Source of the DNA: Siphonodentalium dalli
Taxonomy: Eukaryota; Mollusca; Scaphopoda; Gadilida; Siphonodentaliidae
Direction: 5' to 3'
DNA length: 64,000 nt
Assembly (NCBI GenBank): GCA_032622095.1
Contig: CP136064.1
Span: 179,646,011-179,710,010, forward strand
In this document: piece by piece, positions 23,326 through 36,472 of the stretch
Numbering within the stretch: position 1 is the first letter of the stretch
Layout: each line of letters starts with the position of its first letter
Program-made: the position numbers and the translations under genes
The notes under the pieces: model-generated
Databases searched by the model: none
The model's input: the letters and a program-made list of their open reading frames with translations, nothing else
What the model was told of the DNA's origin: nothing

Positions 23326-24073
23326 TAGCATACCCACCGCGAAGGCCATTCGTACGTGTCTTCAGCGGACAAAAGATATACACAATCAGCCTTTGAGACC
23401 ATTGGCTGCGTTAATATCCAAAATTAGATCCTGCAGCTTAAAATTCAGATTCAGACCGTTTTTGCAGAATAGCCACGCAAGATACGTTACCATAACAATT
23501 AGATTATAAATCAGTGTAATATGATAGCCAAGTATGAAACAGTGTTACAATAAATTACCACAGTCAAAACCACACCTCCTACTTACCTGTAACTGTGGAT
23601 GCGTGCTTTCTTATAGTGGAGCCCGTGATTAGACAGGAAAAAACTGGAATGTGTTCACCAACAGAAGTTGCAGACCATCAGAAAACTGACACGGCGAACA
23701 TTTTACACGCATTCTAAAAACGAACACGACTGAAAAGGAGGCCTTAGTGCTATGCTATCTTGGCGAAGATATAGTTTAGTCGTGAGTTTGTGCATTTGTT
23801 ATGTCAATGCTTGTTGCATTTAAATTTTGTTTGCATTTAATCGAATGACAGCTCGAGGTAACGTATCTTGTTCCGGTGAAAATGCCAGGATGACATTCAC
23901 ATATTTTAGCCATCCAGTGGATCCAGACCAACTCCACATTAAGTGCCCCGTGTGTTTTTTGTGAACTTGTGTATGCTCAAGTTTCAACTGAAGTGGGTTT
24001 GATGAATATTCTGCTCATTTTATTTTTCATCAACTACACATGGCCAGACTGGCACTTTTTCTGAGAATGGCCC
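23326..24073. mobile_element. Second CAAGATACGTTACC block
   Basis: The 14-mer occurs at 23478-23491 (plus) and 23857-23870 (inverted). The right border TTTTTCTGAGAATGGCCC at 24056-24073 is the reverse complement of the left border of the block at 12010. The left border is unclear, and no ORF of note lies inside. Confidence 0.4.
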
Positions 24074-24157
24074 TATAATCTTGCGTTATTTGGCAACTGA
24101 TAAATTATTCTAGACGATTTCAACAAATTATTAGTAATATTACGGCCGATTAATGAC

Positions 24158-24640
24158 AAGCGCCTAGGAAACAAAATGCTGTTCGTATTTTTTGTGGCCT
24201 AGGATACAGAATTGTGTCAATTTTTCTGTGGGGGGGGGGGGGTGATTTTTTTCTGGTGAATCGGGTGGGGCAAAATATCATGGGAAGCAGTGCTGTCTAA
24301 TTTTTGAGGTGTGGGGAAGGGTTGAATAAATTTTTAAAGGAATGGGTGGGGCAAGATATCCCGGCAAGCGCCTAAAAACAGAATTCTGTCCAATTTGTTT
24401 CTGGGGGAGGGGGGTGATTTTGTTTGGGAACTGGCAAAAAATCCTGACAAGCGCCTAGAAACAAAATGCCGTCCATTATTTTTCTGGGGCCTAGGATACT
24501 GAATTATGTCCAATTTTTCTGGGGGGGGGGGGTGATTTTGTTTGGGAACGGGTGTGGCAAGATATCCTGGCAAGCGCCTAGAAACTAAATGCTGTCCATT
24601 TTTGTCCTGGGGCCTAGGAAACAGAATTCTGTCCCAATAT
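24158..24640. repeat. Tandem array, ~120-bp unit with poly-G
   Basis: About four degenerate head-to-tail units share 'caagcgcctaggaaac', 'ctgtccatttttctgggg' and 'gtgattttgtttggga'. Each unit contains a G run, and units differ by indels. The open minus-strand frame of 104 codons is a product of the repeat periodicity. Confidence 0.7.
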
Positions 24641-26548
24641 TGAGTCAAATGTATTGAGGGAAATGTTCAGATAATAAGTTCAACAAACGACCCTCATTAT
24701 ATGAATATTTCCTATGGGAGAACTACTCATAAATGATGTTCCAGTATAGAAAGGGTTAAGGATTTGGTTTTTTCCATCTATAGAAACATAAAAATTCCCC
24801 CCCCAAATTAACTGGTATTCAGGGGGAGGGTGTGATACCCTCTTACGTACGCAATACAACCGTAGTATTGAATTAAAACGCAGTTGTAACAATCTAAAAA
24901 GAAGCCATTGGCATCATCCAAACAGTCTGATATGACTATATTATAATCGTGGCAATACGCATGCCCCAAATCCATCAATCTAAATTTATTTAATAATCAT
25001 CGCCATTCCATACATTGTCGAAACTTACAAGTATTCAATCAAGACTTTTACACCGGGTGTATGTGTTCCACACACGGTCATAACGTTACTCTGAGTCGGC
25101 ACATTTGATATCTTTGTCAAAACAACTACCGGTATACATCAAAGGCAGCGCACAACTGGCGTCGGTGGAAAAATTTCGCGACAGTGGTATATATTTCTTT
25201 GATGTATTTGGCTTTGAAAATATACCGGGATAGGAGTGCAATGAGTGTATATAGGTCCATTATGGGAGCAAACGTACAGTTTATATAAACATCGGAAATC
25301 GGCCGATTGTGCCTCCAGTTATCGGAAATCGGTCCGATGGGCTTTTTACTTATCGGAACATCATTATAAATTTAGAAAACTTTATTGCTTTGATCACATT
25401 AATTTGTGAGAATATAACAACGAATGGTCAAAGTAAATTAGCTAAATAATTCGGAATTTGTTACTAACTGGAACTGGCCTACCAAATCGCAGCTTTTGAT
25501 TGGTTTATAAATTTTTCACGAAATACGAATCGCCGTCATTGTTCTTTGTACACAATACATGATTCGAAAATAGGTGCGGTCGCACTAATGTTCATGCTTA
25601 CATGCCTTTGTGTGTACACGTTAAAGAGCGCGCATGCCAGTAATGAAGTCACCGCAGGGTTATATGTTACTTGTACTGAGCTTCATAGAAACGTATAACA
25701 TAGTTACCCAAATTTTTTACAAATTGACAGACATGTGAACAAACTTAATTCCATGTAATGCAGAAACTACATGTACTAGTATTATGTTTGAAAAAATTAA
25801 TGACTGCACTGGTGTTTGCAAAATTATGTGAATATCTATTTTGATTATAATCCATTTGAAACAACTAAAATCAACAAGTGTTAAACTTTAGCAATATATA
25901 TCTTTTTTGTATGTCTGATACACATAATGGCTTTTCCTGGATCCTGGATATTTTCAGATTATTTGAGCACAGCGAAAATGACAAATTTAGAAAAGATACG
26001 GTACTTTTTATTAATGGCATCAGTTTGCCCTACCAGCATCATAGCAGTTCATCAGGACCAAGAGCATCATAGTAATTCAGCAGGATCCACCGATATAATA
26101 TAAAACACATTAGCAGGACCACTTGGTCGGGTTGACAATTGTCAACATTTCACAAAATGACATGTTTGAAAGGCCAATGTACATGCACATAAATACATAA
26201 GTTGAATAATAATACAGAACCTGTTCCAGTATGGCAGTAGATCATGCCATGATCTACTACTCTAATATATAGTGAGCTGATATCGCAATAAACATTGAAT
26301 TAATTAAATGGGGCAAGTACATGTATGTTAATCAATACTTCAGTCTCATTTACAATACTTCATTCGCATATAAAGTTCATGTCAAAATATCATCTATGAG
26401 TCATACATGTACATGATAATTTTATCTGTGAATGACACATTGTAAATGGAGAAACTGGAGTCTTGATTAAGAATACTTGCCATTATTTTTTGCCTGTAGG
26501 CCTATGGTTTAACCATTTCCTAATCGGAGCTGTGCTGTGGCAGCATTA
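24641..26548. other. Non-coding stretch
   Basis: A copy of the AAATGTTCAGATAATAAGTTC sequence lies at 24660-24692. Otherwise AT-rich DNA with no exon, repeat boundary or RNA gene that I can support. Confidence 0.4.
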
Positions 26549-26745
26549 GAGACCCCGTGCCAGTGCATTATCTTATATATTGAGTCTCCCATAGGGAGCC
26601 TCGTATAGTATATATAAGAGAATGTACTGGCTTACAAGATTAAGGTAAATATCGTTAGACCAATGCATTCTCTGATATATGCGAGGCTCCCTATAGGACT
26701 AGCATATATATAAAAAAAAGCACTGGCACAGGGTTTTCGCAACAT
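26549..26745. repeat. Imperfect hairpin repeat (MITE-like)
   Basis: Left arm phrases CCCGTGCCAGTGC and GGGAGCCTCGTATA pair with right arm TATGCGAGGCTCCCTAT and GCACTGGCACAGGG. One end (ATATAAGAGAACACTGGCAC) recurs at about 30125-30155, so it belongs to a dispersed family. Confidence 0.6.
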
Positions 26746-27735
26746 TTCAGGAATCTCCAGTCATGGAAGGCTTAAGAATACTTGCCCATTTTTTTGCTTG
26801 GGAAATTGTCGCATAACATACTGTTGATTTTTTACAAATTATCGGTGATTCTGTTGCATGACAAAAAAAATGTGACATACATGTTTATCAAAACTTCATA
26901 GAGATATGTGCAGGACTATTAACCACCAAGAAATTTGATTAAAACCATTCCAACTGCTAAGAATACATGCAATTTAATTTTGATTATAGTCCTATATTAT
27001 TATGCTATAACCTAGCCAAAAAACTTTTCAGATCAATATCTAACTCTTATTTAGCTCCAGATCAATATAATTGAAATTATGATCAATATAATTGAAATTA
27101 TATTGGAACAGTAAACTTTATATAAAATATATGCATGGTACTAGTCTACTAAATATTTATCTGCATACAGTAGTTTAAGTGAATTTATTTCAGGAGAAAC
27201 ATTCAGCAGTCTTCATTACCTATATAGGGTAGGGGAGATGACTATTTCTGATATAGTCAAGGAAACAACAGCAGCACTGTACCAAGTCCTAAAAGATAGA
27301 TATCTAAAGGTAATTTTACTGCCCCAAACTTGGCCCGAAGGATAAATAAATATTTCCCTGTGTTTCTGGTAACAGCCTAGACCAAGTCTTCTATGTCCAG
27401 TCCAATACACCTTGGGATATTGGTTGTGTTGATGCTGTTTTTGACCGAATCCTGTCCCATTAATATTTTATAACATACTTTCATTGAAAAGAAGTACTAC
27501 ATTTACACATGGAGCCTGGGCATTCACATGAACCCCTAAATGTGATTAATCATCAGCCATGTCCATCAATCTGTCTTCAAAATGATATACATGTATCATA
27601 TACCATGATAGAAAAAGGTAAAGTGATGATACAATTGTTTAATATATTATTTGCATACATTATCCGATATCATCACAAATTAAAATTCTCTGGAAAACTT
27701 TGTTTGCCTGTTTACTTATTACATATCTTGTTGTT

Positions 27736-27839
27736 TTGACATTCAACGGACCTCTTACATATGCATGTTTGATATCATCATACTTGTGTGACATTCAACG
27801 GACCTCTTACATATGCATGTTTGATATCATCATAGTTGT
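27736..27839. repeat. 52-bp tandem duplication
   Basis: Two near-identical copies of a unit beginning 'gacattcaacggacctctta' follow head to tail inside the first Harbinger intron. Probably a recent local duplication. Confidence 0.8.
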
Positions 27840-28370
27840 GAAAGACTGCCCTCTATGTTCATATACATGTATGCAAAGCATCCATTTGACCCAATCCGAA
27901 GACATAAAAGCGAGATAACTCCCACCCATGATTCTGGGCGTAAAGCTGTAAAGTCTGTTATAGAAGAGTAATGGGGCAGGACTCACCGACTCATTCCAAA
28001 GCAGCATCAACCCAACCGATATCCCAACCGATTCGTGGACTGAGAAGACTTGTCCAGTAACAACTATGAAAAAAGTAAGGTGTTTTTATTTAATTATATC
28101 TCGGCTTCAAATATCTCTCCCAAAAAACTATTGGAATTTTTTTTATTTTAGTTGATTGGTACATTGTTTCGGTGGAGATAGTGTTTGGTTACTAACATAT
28201 TGCTTTTATCTACTGGAATAAGACCATAATATGTCTTTAAATATATGGTAGATTTTTGGCACAGCTGCATGTTATATGTATATATGAGGCAGAGATTAAG
28301 TCAATTACTGAGCTTGAGCCAATTGTTGATGATCCACTGATCGCAAAACTACAACCAAACCAATATAAGT

Positions 28371-28726
28371 TTAAAAGGTACTCAATCCGATTAGAGGGTC
28401 CCCATATCATCAAGATACAACAATGACAACGTTTCTTCAAAATAAGCTTCAGTTATCAGAATCAATTAATTTCAACAAAATAATGCAAACCACAGAGTTT
28501 AGAGTTATCCATCTTGATCTGCAATTTTTACCGAGACCATTTATTTGATGGCGTTTTCTAGGCCACAAACAATTGAAATAACAAACTTCAAAAATATATA
28601 TCTGATCACTATGAGCATTGATGGGTAGGTTCCACGACTCGAATCAAATATGTTTTACCCCCCCCCCCCCCCCGAAGCCAAAGAAATAGTAATTTATGGG
28701 TGTTTAATCGAAATGAGTACCTTTAA
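28371..28726. mobile_element. TTAA-flanked MITE, copy 3
   Basis: TTAAAAGGTACTCAATCCG at the left and 'gagtacctttaa' at the right. The interior has the family phrases 'catatcatcaagatacaac' and 'aagccaaagaaatagtaatt' plus a C14-15 tract. Lies in the large intron of the Harbinger pseudogene. Confidence 0.75.
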
Positions 28727-29234
28727 ATAGTTACCTGGGAATAAAATAATAGCTATGAATCGAAGACCCCTGTCCGGAAACTCTTCTATCTATTGGTCAT
28801 ATTTAGAATATTTTCTAGTAAAAACATGTGTGATCATTTATCTAAGACCAACAGTGGTTACAGTTAACAACAGAGGCCTGACATTTTATTGTTTAAAAAT
28901 TTAAATGTTAATTAGACTCATTTTTCGTTATAACTGTGTATTAAGCCAATAGAAACAATCAATTTGGTACATTTGATTTTCAGAGTGTAACATTGGGAGA
29001 ACTTAAATAATCTCTATCGCTATTCTATATCACCAGAACAGTTTGTTCTAAAAATAGTAACGAATATATGTCCAGCTTGATCATCGCACTATATAAGAAA
29101 ATATTGAAGATCAAATAATAATTGATAGATTTGTTTTCAGACAGGGGTCTGGTTCACGACTGTTATTTTATACCCACGAAACTATTTATAACTTGAGATA
29201 AATTCATAATTACATGTCTGTGCACTCATAATAT

Positions 29235-29689
29235 TCATTGCTTGAAAACATACGTTCTTGGTCGTGCTTGTGGAGTTGCGATCTGAGGAAGCTCAACAGT
29301 TAGCTCAGGCTCAACAATTGACTGCATCTCTGCCTCAAAAAGCACCTGCTGAATCTTGTGACGCGTTATTGCTTTTGTCCTCTCATCCAATCTTCGCAGA
29401 GCTGTTGCTATGTACCCCCCAAACATATCACAGTCATCCTTCTATTCCTTTGCCAAACTTTCAGTTAATTTTTCTAGCGCTTCCATCTCTTTTTCTTCTT
29501 TTGCTTCAGTCGTTTTGCGTGGTTCGGTCTGATATTGGCAGGTGGAGTGGTGATCAACGGGTCCTGAGTTGAGACTTGTGGGGAATTGTCAGTTGATGTT
29601 TCCATGCTCGCTTGCTCTTGTGTTTCAGTTACATCCATTATTTGGCTGGAGACACTGATCTTCTGTAGATTCCTAGAAAAAGATATCAC
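29235..29689 (-). pseudogene. Harbinger-type accessory (Myb/MADF-like) protein, C-terminal part
   Basis: Read leftward: MDVTETQEQASMETSTDN and PLITTPPANIRPNHAKR, then, after a frame change, EALEKLTESLAKE, a TAG, and KDDCDMFGGYIATALRRLDE with KAITRHKIQQVLFEAEMQ. The last helical segment is characteristic of the C-terminus of the DNA-binding partner encoded alongside PIF/Harbinger transposases (Myb/SANT- or MADF-containing). The N-terminal DNA-binding domain is missing. One frameshift and one in-frame stop make it non-functional. It lies antisense, 81 bp upstream of a transposase exon and inside a transposase intron. Confidence 0.65.
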
Positions 29690-31443
29690 TTTGGTCTTTC
29701 AAGTCTGTAACTGTAAACCTCCCAAAAAAAGAAATGTTTATATTATGTGAATTTATGTCATATTATTCAGACACAGTCGACAACAACAGAAGTTGCCAGT
29801 GAATTTGACAAGAGATGGGATTACCCATATTGTATTGGGGCTCTGGATGGGAAACACGTGGCTATCAAGAAACCTCAACACTCTGGCTCTGAATATTATA
29901 ACTACAAAAAATTGTTTAGCATACAACTACTTGCTATGGTTGATGCTAATTACAGGTCAGTTAAAGGATACATTACATATTTTATAAAATATGTTAAGGG
30001 GGTAGTATATTACTATGATCGGAATAATAAAAAATGGTTTTAATGTTGAATTATAGAGTATACTGATGTACTATCAAGACAAATGTACCTAACACAAATT
30101 ATTGGAATGCATGGGTCACTCGCTTATATAAGAGAACACTGGCACAGGATTTTGTTTTTTTTATTAAAGCAAGGAATTCAATCCAAATTTTTTTTTAAGT
30201 GTCATGTGCTTTTGTGTTGTTTCAAATCGCATAGCTCTATTTAAAGATAGATGATCTCTAGACTATCTAAACTCATTTTATGTAATTTACGGGGTATAAC
30301 ATAATAAAAATGAGTCAAAGACATCTGTCCAGAAACGCTTTAACATTGATTTAATATTTTCTTATCAACAGTTGTTACATATTTTTTGGACTATTTTTTA
30401 AAACAGAATCAGACTTTATAATGATACATTAATGCGAATGAATGTATGTATTATACAAGAAAAGTAGAAATAACATCAATATTAATTGATAGAAGCATTT
30501 CAGGACAGTCTTCGATTCATAGTTATTAATTTTATACCCAGCAAACTATTTAAAACATGTTTAGGAAAAGATAATCTATCTTTAAAAATTTATATCCATG
30601 CAGGTACCTAAACCTGGATGAACCCAAAGTCCTAAAGTTTCAGGTAAATATGATACAAACTGTTTGAGGGGTGGTTTTCACAGTTAAGGTTCCCAAATCT
30701 GGATGGACGGAAGGACGGTCGAAGATCATTTCTACAGTCCCCTAACTTTGAAAAAGTCAGGGGACAATCAATAGATGTATAGTCTCATTGTATCCAATGC
30801 CCCTCAATCTAATCTGGAAAACTCCCTTGAATATGACGTCACACTTTTTTCCTATTTCCAGATTTATATTTGTTGATGTTGGAGCCACTGGCAGATGTGG
30901 AGACTCAGGTATTTTTTCTAATTCTCAATTGAAGAAAAGATTAGAACAAGGTTCACTAAATCTCCCAGAAGCTGAAGAGTTAGTAGTTGGACAAGTTGCC
31001 CATTCTGTTTCCTATCACGTGAGATCGGAGATGAAGCATTTCCGCTGACCAAAACACTGATGAAGCCATATGCCAACAGAAATATGAGTTACGATCGGAG
31101 GATTTTTAACTACAGATTGTCAAGGGCAAGAAGAGTGGTATAATCCACATTTTGGAATCTTAGCAAACAGGTTTCGTGTATTCCAATCTAAAATTCAAAT
31201 GCAACCTGATGATGTCACCAATGTCATCCTTGCAGCAGTGTGCCTGCATAATTTTTTGATAGAACATCAGTCAGCGTTCTATACGATCAACGCCAGTGTG
31301 TCCGGAGCTGATGGTGATAGAGAGGTTTTTATAGATTTGCAGACAACCAGGAGAAGAACTCAAAAACATCGGCTAAGCTACAAAGAGACCACCTTCGTTG
31401 ACATTTTGTTAATGATGGCTGTGTACCATGGCAGGAGGAGATG

Positions 31444-31880
31444 GTATTGAAGTTCAAATTAACCATAATGCATTGGCCTAACAGACTTTGCAAAGCTTAT
31501 GTGACCCGTCATATCTGAGTGTTACCTAAGTTCGAGAAGTTTTAACCCACCGTGATGTCGTGTGTGACCAACTCAGCTTAGTTGTTAGGGAGAATGTCGG
31601 GGACACAGTATGTTCACAGCATGTGCTAATAAAGAAGAGATGCCACGAAGTCTACACTGTCCAAGGTTCCAAGCTATTTTTTACGAAACCTATTATAGTT
31701 TTTTTATAATATATGTACGTTCTAGTGCATAAAATAACATGTTTGGAACAAGAAGTGCCCAAAGAAAGACGCTATTTGGTTAAATATTGAATGTTCTATG
31801 CATTAAGTTTCGATGTTTTATGATAATTTTTTTCATTTTTCAAAAACAAAATGATTTTCTTTGGTATTTATAGGTCTAGC
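31444..31880. other. 3' flank of the Harbinger pseudogene
   Basis: AT-rich, no ORF. The element's right terminal repeat should lie in or near here, but I could not match it to a left end. Confidence 0.35.
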
Positions 31881-32340
31881 TTAAAGGAACTGAATCCGAC
31901 GGCCCCATATCAAGATACAACAACAACAATAACATTTCTTCAAAATACGCTTTAGTTATCATAATCGATTTATTGCAACAAAATAATGCTAACCACTGTC
32001 AACTATGGTATCAACTTTCCAAACCTTGTTATTTATCAACATTTTGTTCAACAAAATATGGCATGTTATCACTTGCGTATCAGGAACTTTTGCCGTATTA
32101 CCACTTGATTTTAGAGTTATTCATCTTCATCCGCAATTTTGTCCGAGTCTCCGTTTGACCACGTTTCTGCATGGGCCACAAATAATTGCACATCTCGAGA
32201 AATAACAAACTATCGATATCTGATCACTCTAAGCTTTGATGGGTGGGTTCCAAGACTCTAATTAAATATTTTTACCCCCCCCCCCCCAAGCCAAAGAAAT
32301 AGTAATTTAGGAGCGATAATTCGGATAATGCATCTTTTAA
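31881..32340. mobile_element. TTAA-flanked MITE, copy 4
   Basis: Left TTAAAGGAACTGAATCCG, right 'ataatgcatcttttaa'. Interior 'catatcaagatacaacaac', 'accacttgattttagagtta' and 'aagccaaagaaatagtaatt' place it in the family. Contains a C-run near 32276. Full length, ~460 bp. Confidence 0.75.
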
Positions 32341-33599
32341 TTATATATATCTTATCAGAACAAATCAGTAAACGACGTTAATTAGATGCTTTATGTTGTT
32401 GTAACTTGATGTCTTGAACCACGAATGCGTCTTTAATTGTTTTAGTTTATTGGATGGAGAGCATAGCCGTACGGGCCAGGGGATCAGAGGGCTGCAGCCC
32501 CCAAAACGTTTATGAAAGCTCAAAATTCGGGCAATTATCTGGCAAATTGGAGATATTTTCGGGCAAATTGAATGGTATTTCATTGAGAAATGTGGGGGGG
32601 GGGGGGTATCAGTAGCAACACTGGGACAGTACGTCATCCCTAGTTTCAATTGTTAATGGTTTTGCTTAATTTTACTATCGAGATTCGATTATGTGAACAC
32701 TTGTAAATATTCGGGAAGTCAAGGTTAATTTCCAAGACTATGTCTTCCAACATTATTTGCGGAATCACCGATCAGACAAATGCATGATCACATCTCTTTT
32801 AACTTATACTAAACAAGTGGTGCAATGTCTTTCATTTATTGTCTATGGCATTTCTATTTTGACCATTGTTCCAAATGTTGGCTTATTCTGAGTATTTCTG
32901 GTGTCTGTTGGTGCCATGCACAGTCAGTAAACACGTTCGGCAGGAACATGAATTATGTTACATGATGATATCCAGAACCAGCGACCGAATCAGATTTGGA
33001 AATATCGGAAAATTTATGAAACTCCCGATTCTTTTTTTCTTTTTTGTTTTGTTCCAGAATGGAGTTATTGTTCCTAGAACTTTTAAACAACGCGTTGATA
33101 AAATCCGAATTATATCTTGGTTTGTCATTGTTGAGTACTCAACCGTTGAATAGAAACCGCTCAACAAATTGTCGCTCCACGTGTTGAGTAGATATATTAG
33201 TCAACAAGATTTTCAGTGTAGTCCGTTTGTATATAACTATATAACACATGGTGAATCGCGTATAGTCATAATTGTAAGGATAAAATAATATTTAGTTAAG
33301 GAAGAGGTCAAGTAACTTATCCCAAATGTGCATTTTCATGCAAATCTCCGCAGAAAAAGTTAGTGTTGCAAATATTTCTGGGTGTGACTTTGTGTGGTAT
33401 TGAAAACAATACATAGCCTATTTATATATCTGGCGGCCCAGTGGCCGGTCTGCTTGAAATGTGTTCCATTAGAAGGTCCGTTTGTTTATTTTTGAATTTT
33501 ACATTGATTTCAAAAGTAGGTCAAGTGTTGTCATTCTCAAAAATAAATTTATAGCAAAAAATTTGCCTAGCCCAGCCGCCAGTTAAATGCTATGTCTGT
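32341..33599. other. No gene seen
   Basis: AT-rich, with a poly-G tract near 32594 and short unrelated ORFs on both strands (95 codons or fewer). The ORF pair at 32866-33167 shows low-complexity composition only. Confidence 0.4.
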
Positions 33600-33603
33600 T
33601 TAA

Positions 33604-34802
33604 CTCTTTCAACCCGGTAGCCCGCTTTAGCGGGCACGACGTAATTTACGTTCATCCCGGCAGCCCGCTTTAGCAGGCAGAGCGCAATTGTCGGGAATAA
33701 TACAATATTTCCAGAGATATACAAATGATTTTATTGGTTAGCGACTTGTATATCCTTTGGGTGATATTCGGTATCAATACTAATTGATCGGTGCGCACGA
33801 ATACCTAGCATGTACGCGATTAAGAGAATTTCCGGGCCTATAAATATAGACAGCAGATGTATGACGTCACGATTACTATTTTGGGGTTTCCTAAAAATCG
33901 ATGACGCAATACTACCGACAGGTGTGCATGGTGTTTTGAGACACATTTCGATTTTGGTTTATTGTTTATCACAAAAATTACCGATAAAATTATTATTATT
34001 ACGTTTATGAAATAAAGAAGATAATGTTGACCTTTCTAACGATGTTTTATTTGTGGTATCCGTCTAATGTCTCCTATTTTCGACGCAATGTTACGGAAAT
34101 CACCGTGCCGCACTACGGCGCGACTTTAATAATAATAGCTACACGTGCATATTATAAACACGAAATCGACATTCGTAATCATTTTGGGAATCCAATCAGG
34201 ACATTGGCAGTTGTTTATTTGGAATGTTACTCATAATTCCTCAGCATACTGACAAGTAAATCCCTGGGTCTAAAATTGTTAGATGTGGGAGTATATGTCT
34301 GTTTCGGTCAAATAGCGTCTTTCTGGCATACTAGCTGGGTTAGTACTTGTCTGCTCGTGCAATGATAATGCAATGATGTTCAATGAACCGATTGGTAAAA
34401 CATTTGAAACCATGTACGGTGGCATCACAACCGAGTTTATACAACACACTTGCAAAGAATGACACATACATGTATGTATTTGTGCAAAACATTGATATGC
34501 GAATTTCATATCCCAGATACAGGTGATACATGCCCCTATAGCATATGTTGGGATTCAATGTCCCTTCTGGGTTCTCACCTGCACACACCTGATATATCAT
34601 TTATATGTGACGCCCCCAATTGGTATATAACACAAATTGAAGGTCACCTGTTAACGACCATAAAACATTCAGTTTGCCATACCCGACATCACTCTAAAGT
34701 ATAGTGTTGCAGCAATATATCAGGGACACATAATTTTTCTTAGGCAAGCTGATAATCCAGGGTTCTGGGACATTTATATCTGTATATTCAGGGATGAAAG
34801 AG
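33604..34802. mobile_element. piggyBac-like non-autonomous element with tandem subterminal hairpins
   Basis: TTAA at 33600-33603 and 34803-34806 brackets 1,199 bp. The ends CTCTTTCAACCC and (reverse complement of the right end) CTCTTTCATCCC match at 11 of 12 positions. TTAA duplication with CYCTTT-type ends is the piggyBac pattern. Just inside the left end are two short palindromes, GCCCGCTTTAGCGGGC at 33620-33635 and GCCCGCTTTAGCAGGC at 33663-33678, spaced 43 bp apart. No transposase. The reading frames at 33731-34600 are unremarkable. Confidence 0.6.
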
Positions 34803-35029
34803 TTAATTGAATGACTAGTTCCCTGATAACTACTTCATATATACATAGTCGGGGAGCCAATAAGGTCCACCTGCACCCCCCCCCCCCGATGATTACAAAT
34901 AACCTTATTTTTATTGTTCCCTATGGTATCCAGATAAAGAATCCGGAATTCACCGAAAAATAAAGGTGGCCCTACTGGGTGCTAGAGCCATTTGAATCCA
35001 AGATGGCCGCCATTTCCTCTAACTCCGAC

Positions 35030-35760
35030 CAGATGTATTTAATCGTTGTAATAGATCGGTTGTTAGCAAAAGACACAGACAAAATGTATGCCATTTTGTT
35101 GGTATGATGTCCTTCTTCCAAATGACGGCAAATAATTTCGAAAAAAATTCAAAATGGCCGCCGAAAAATGACGTCATATGCACGAAAATAGGAAATTTAA
35201 TTAATATTTCACCATATCTTCCATTTTTCTTCATATTCATCATTAGTAAATGGCAATGTTTTTGAAACAGTCATCAAGCGTGATATTATAGCGTCATTTT
35301 AAGACATTTGCCATTGACGAGGGTTCAGTAATAGATACAGAAAGAGGATTTGAAAAATAGGGGTGAAATTTTCGATTTTTTTTGCAAGACGATTTTGCTG
35401 TATTTAATCGTTGTAATAGATCGGTTGTTAGCAAAAGACACAGACAAAATGTATGCCATTTTGTTGGTATGATGTCCTTCTTCAAAATGCCGGCAAATAA
35501 TTTCGAAAATAATTCAAAATGGCCGCCGAAAAATGACGTCATATGCACGAAAATAGGAAATTTAATTAATATCTCACCATATCTTCCATTTTTCTTCACA
35601 TTAATCCTAGTAAATGGCAATGTATTTGAGACAGACATCAAGCGTGATATTATAGCGTCATTTTAAGACATTTGCCATTGACGAGGGGTCAGTAATAGAT
35701 ACAGAAAGATTTGAAAAAGAGGGGTGAAATTTTCGATTTTTTTGCAAGACGGTCTTGATA
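35030..35760. repeat. Two direct ~365-bp units in the left foldback arm
   Basis: Units beginning 'gtatttaatcgttgtaatag' at about 35035 and 35400 are nearly identical, each running through 'aaaatgacgtcatatgcac' to 'tttgcaagac'. The mirror pair is at about 39280-40015. The CRE-like palindrome TGACGTCA is present in every unit. Confidence 0.8.
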
Positions 35761-36472
35761 GTCATTTTAACGACAAACCACACAGGATGTTAATATAGAA
35801 TGTCAACAACTATGTGCTTTATTTTATTGGACGGATGTTTTACTTCAATGGGAATGAAATTGGTGTAGAACATTTCCAAAATGGCCTATACAATTGGCTA
35901 ATCTGTATTATATACATTGAATACTTACATGTCTGATGCACCATGGATCATTGTTTCTATTGTCACCACTGACATCACCAGAAATATTGGATATTTCTCT
36001 CTCAAACTTGACATAAATATCGGCAAAAATTGGACAATTGGACAATTGGACAATTTTTAAAAGTAAAATGCAACTATCATTGGTATCAAAGGTATTTATT
36101 GTTTTGGTCTATCTTAAATGTGTCACACTACGGTGTTTATAGACCAAATTGCTCAAGATGGCTTCCAAAATGGCAACCAAATTTGTAAAAAGTTATTTTT
36201 TTACATATATCCCGAACATTATTCTCTGCGTTATCCGACAAGGCATTAAATTGTGACTCACTTGGTTATTATACGTGTTAGTTAATTAGCTGACAAACAC
36301 GTTCTATTATGTTTGTTCCAGTTCCGTATGGGGCATGACAAATTCATTTTAAAGTTGCAGTATGAAATTTGGCGGAGAACCTCTTTTGTGATTCTTGTCA
36401 TATTATTGAAAGGAAATGGGCAGAACTTTGAAACGGAACTGAGATGAACCATAATATGTGGCTATTCTGGCC

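Larger units (their letters stand above)
27194..31443 (+). pseudogene. PIF/Harbinger (HARBI1-like) transposase, multi-exon and decayed
   Basis: Three exon blocks have consistent borders. Exon 27194-27309 (after 'tttcag', before gtaatt) encodes ETFSSLHYLYRVGE and IVKETTAALYQVLKDRYLK, the helix-turn-helix-like part. Exon 29771-29955 encodes [20 protein letters not shown] and [10 protein letters not shown], with the first catalytic Asp in LDGKH. Exon 30862 onward encodes FVDVGATGRCGDSGIFSNSQ with the second Asp. Phases match across both introns. A frame change near 30990 leads to GDEAFPLTKTLMKPYANRN, then VV-TAA where the family has VVEN.FG: the catalytic Glu is lost. The end (31199-31280, VILAAVCLHNFLIEH) is in yet another frame. 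The first exon was not found. Introns hold a MITE (28371) and the antisense accessory gene. Confidence 0.8.

Noticed and set aside
35294-35666. ORFs of ~75-115 codons appearing repeatedly in the foldback arms
   Set aside because: The same peptide recurs because the 365-bp unit occurs four times in two orientations; there is no domain and no coding constraint is visible.
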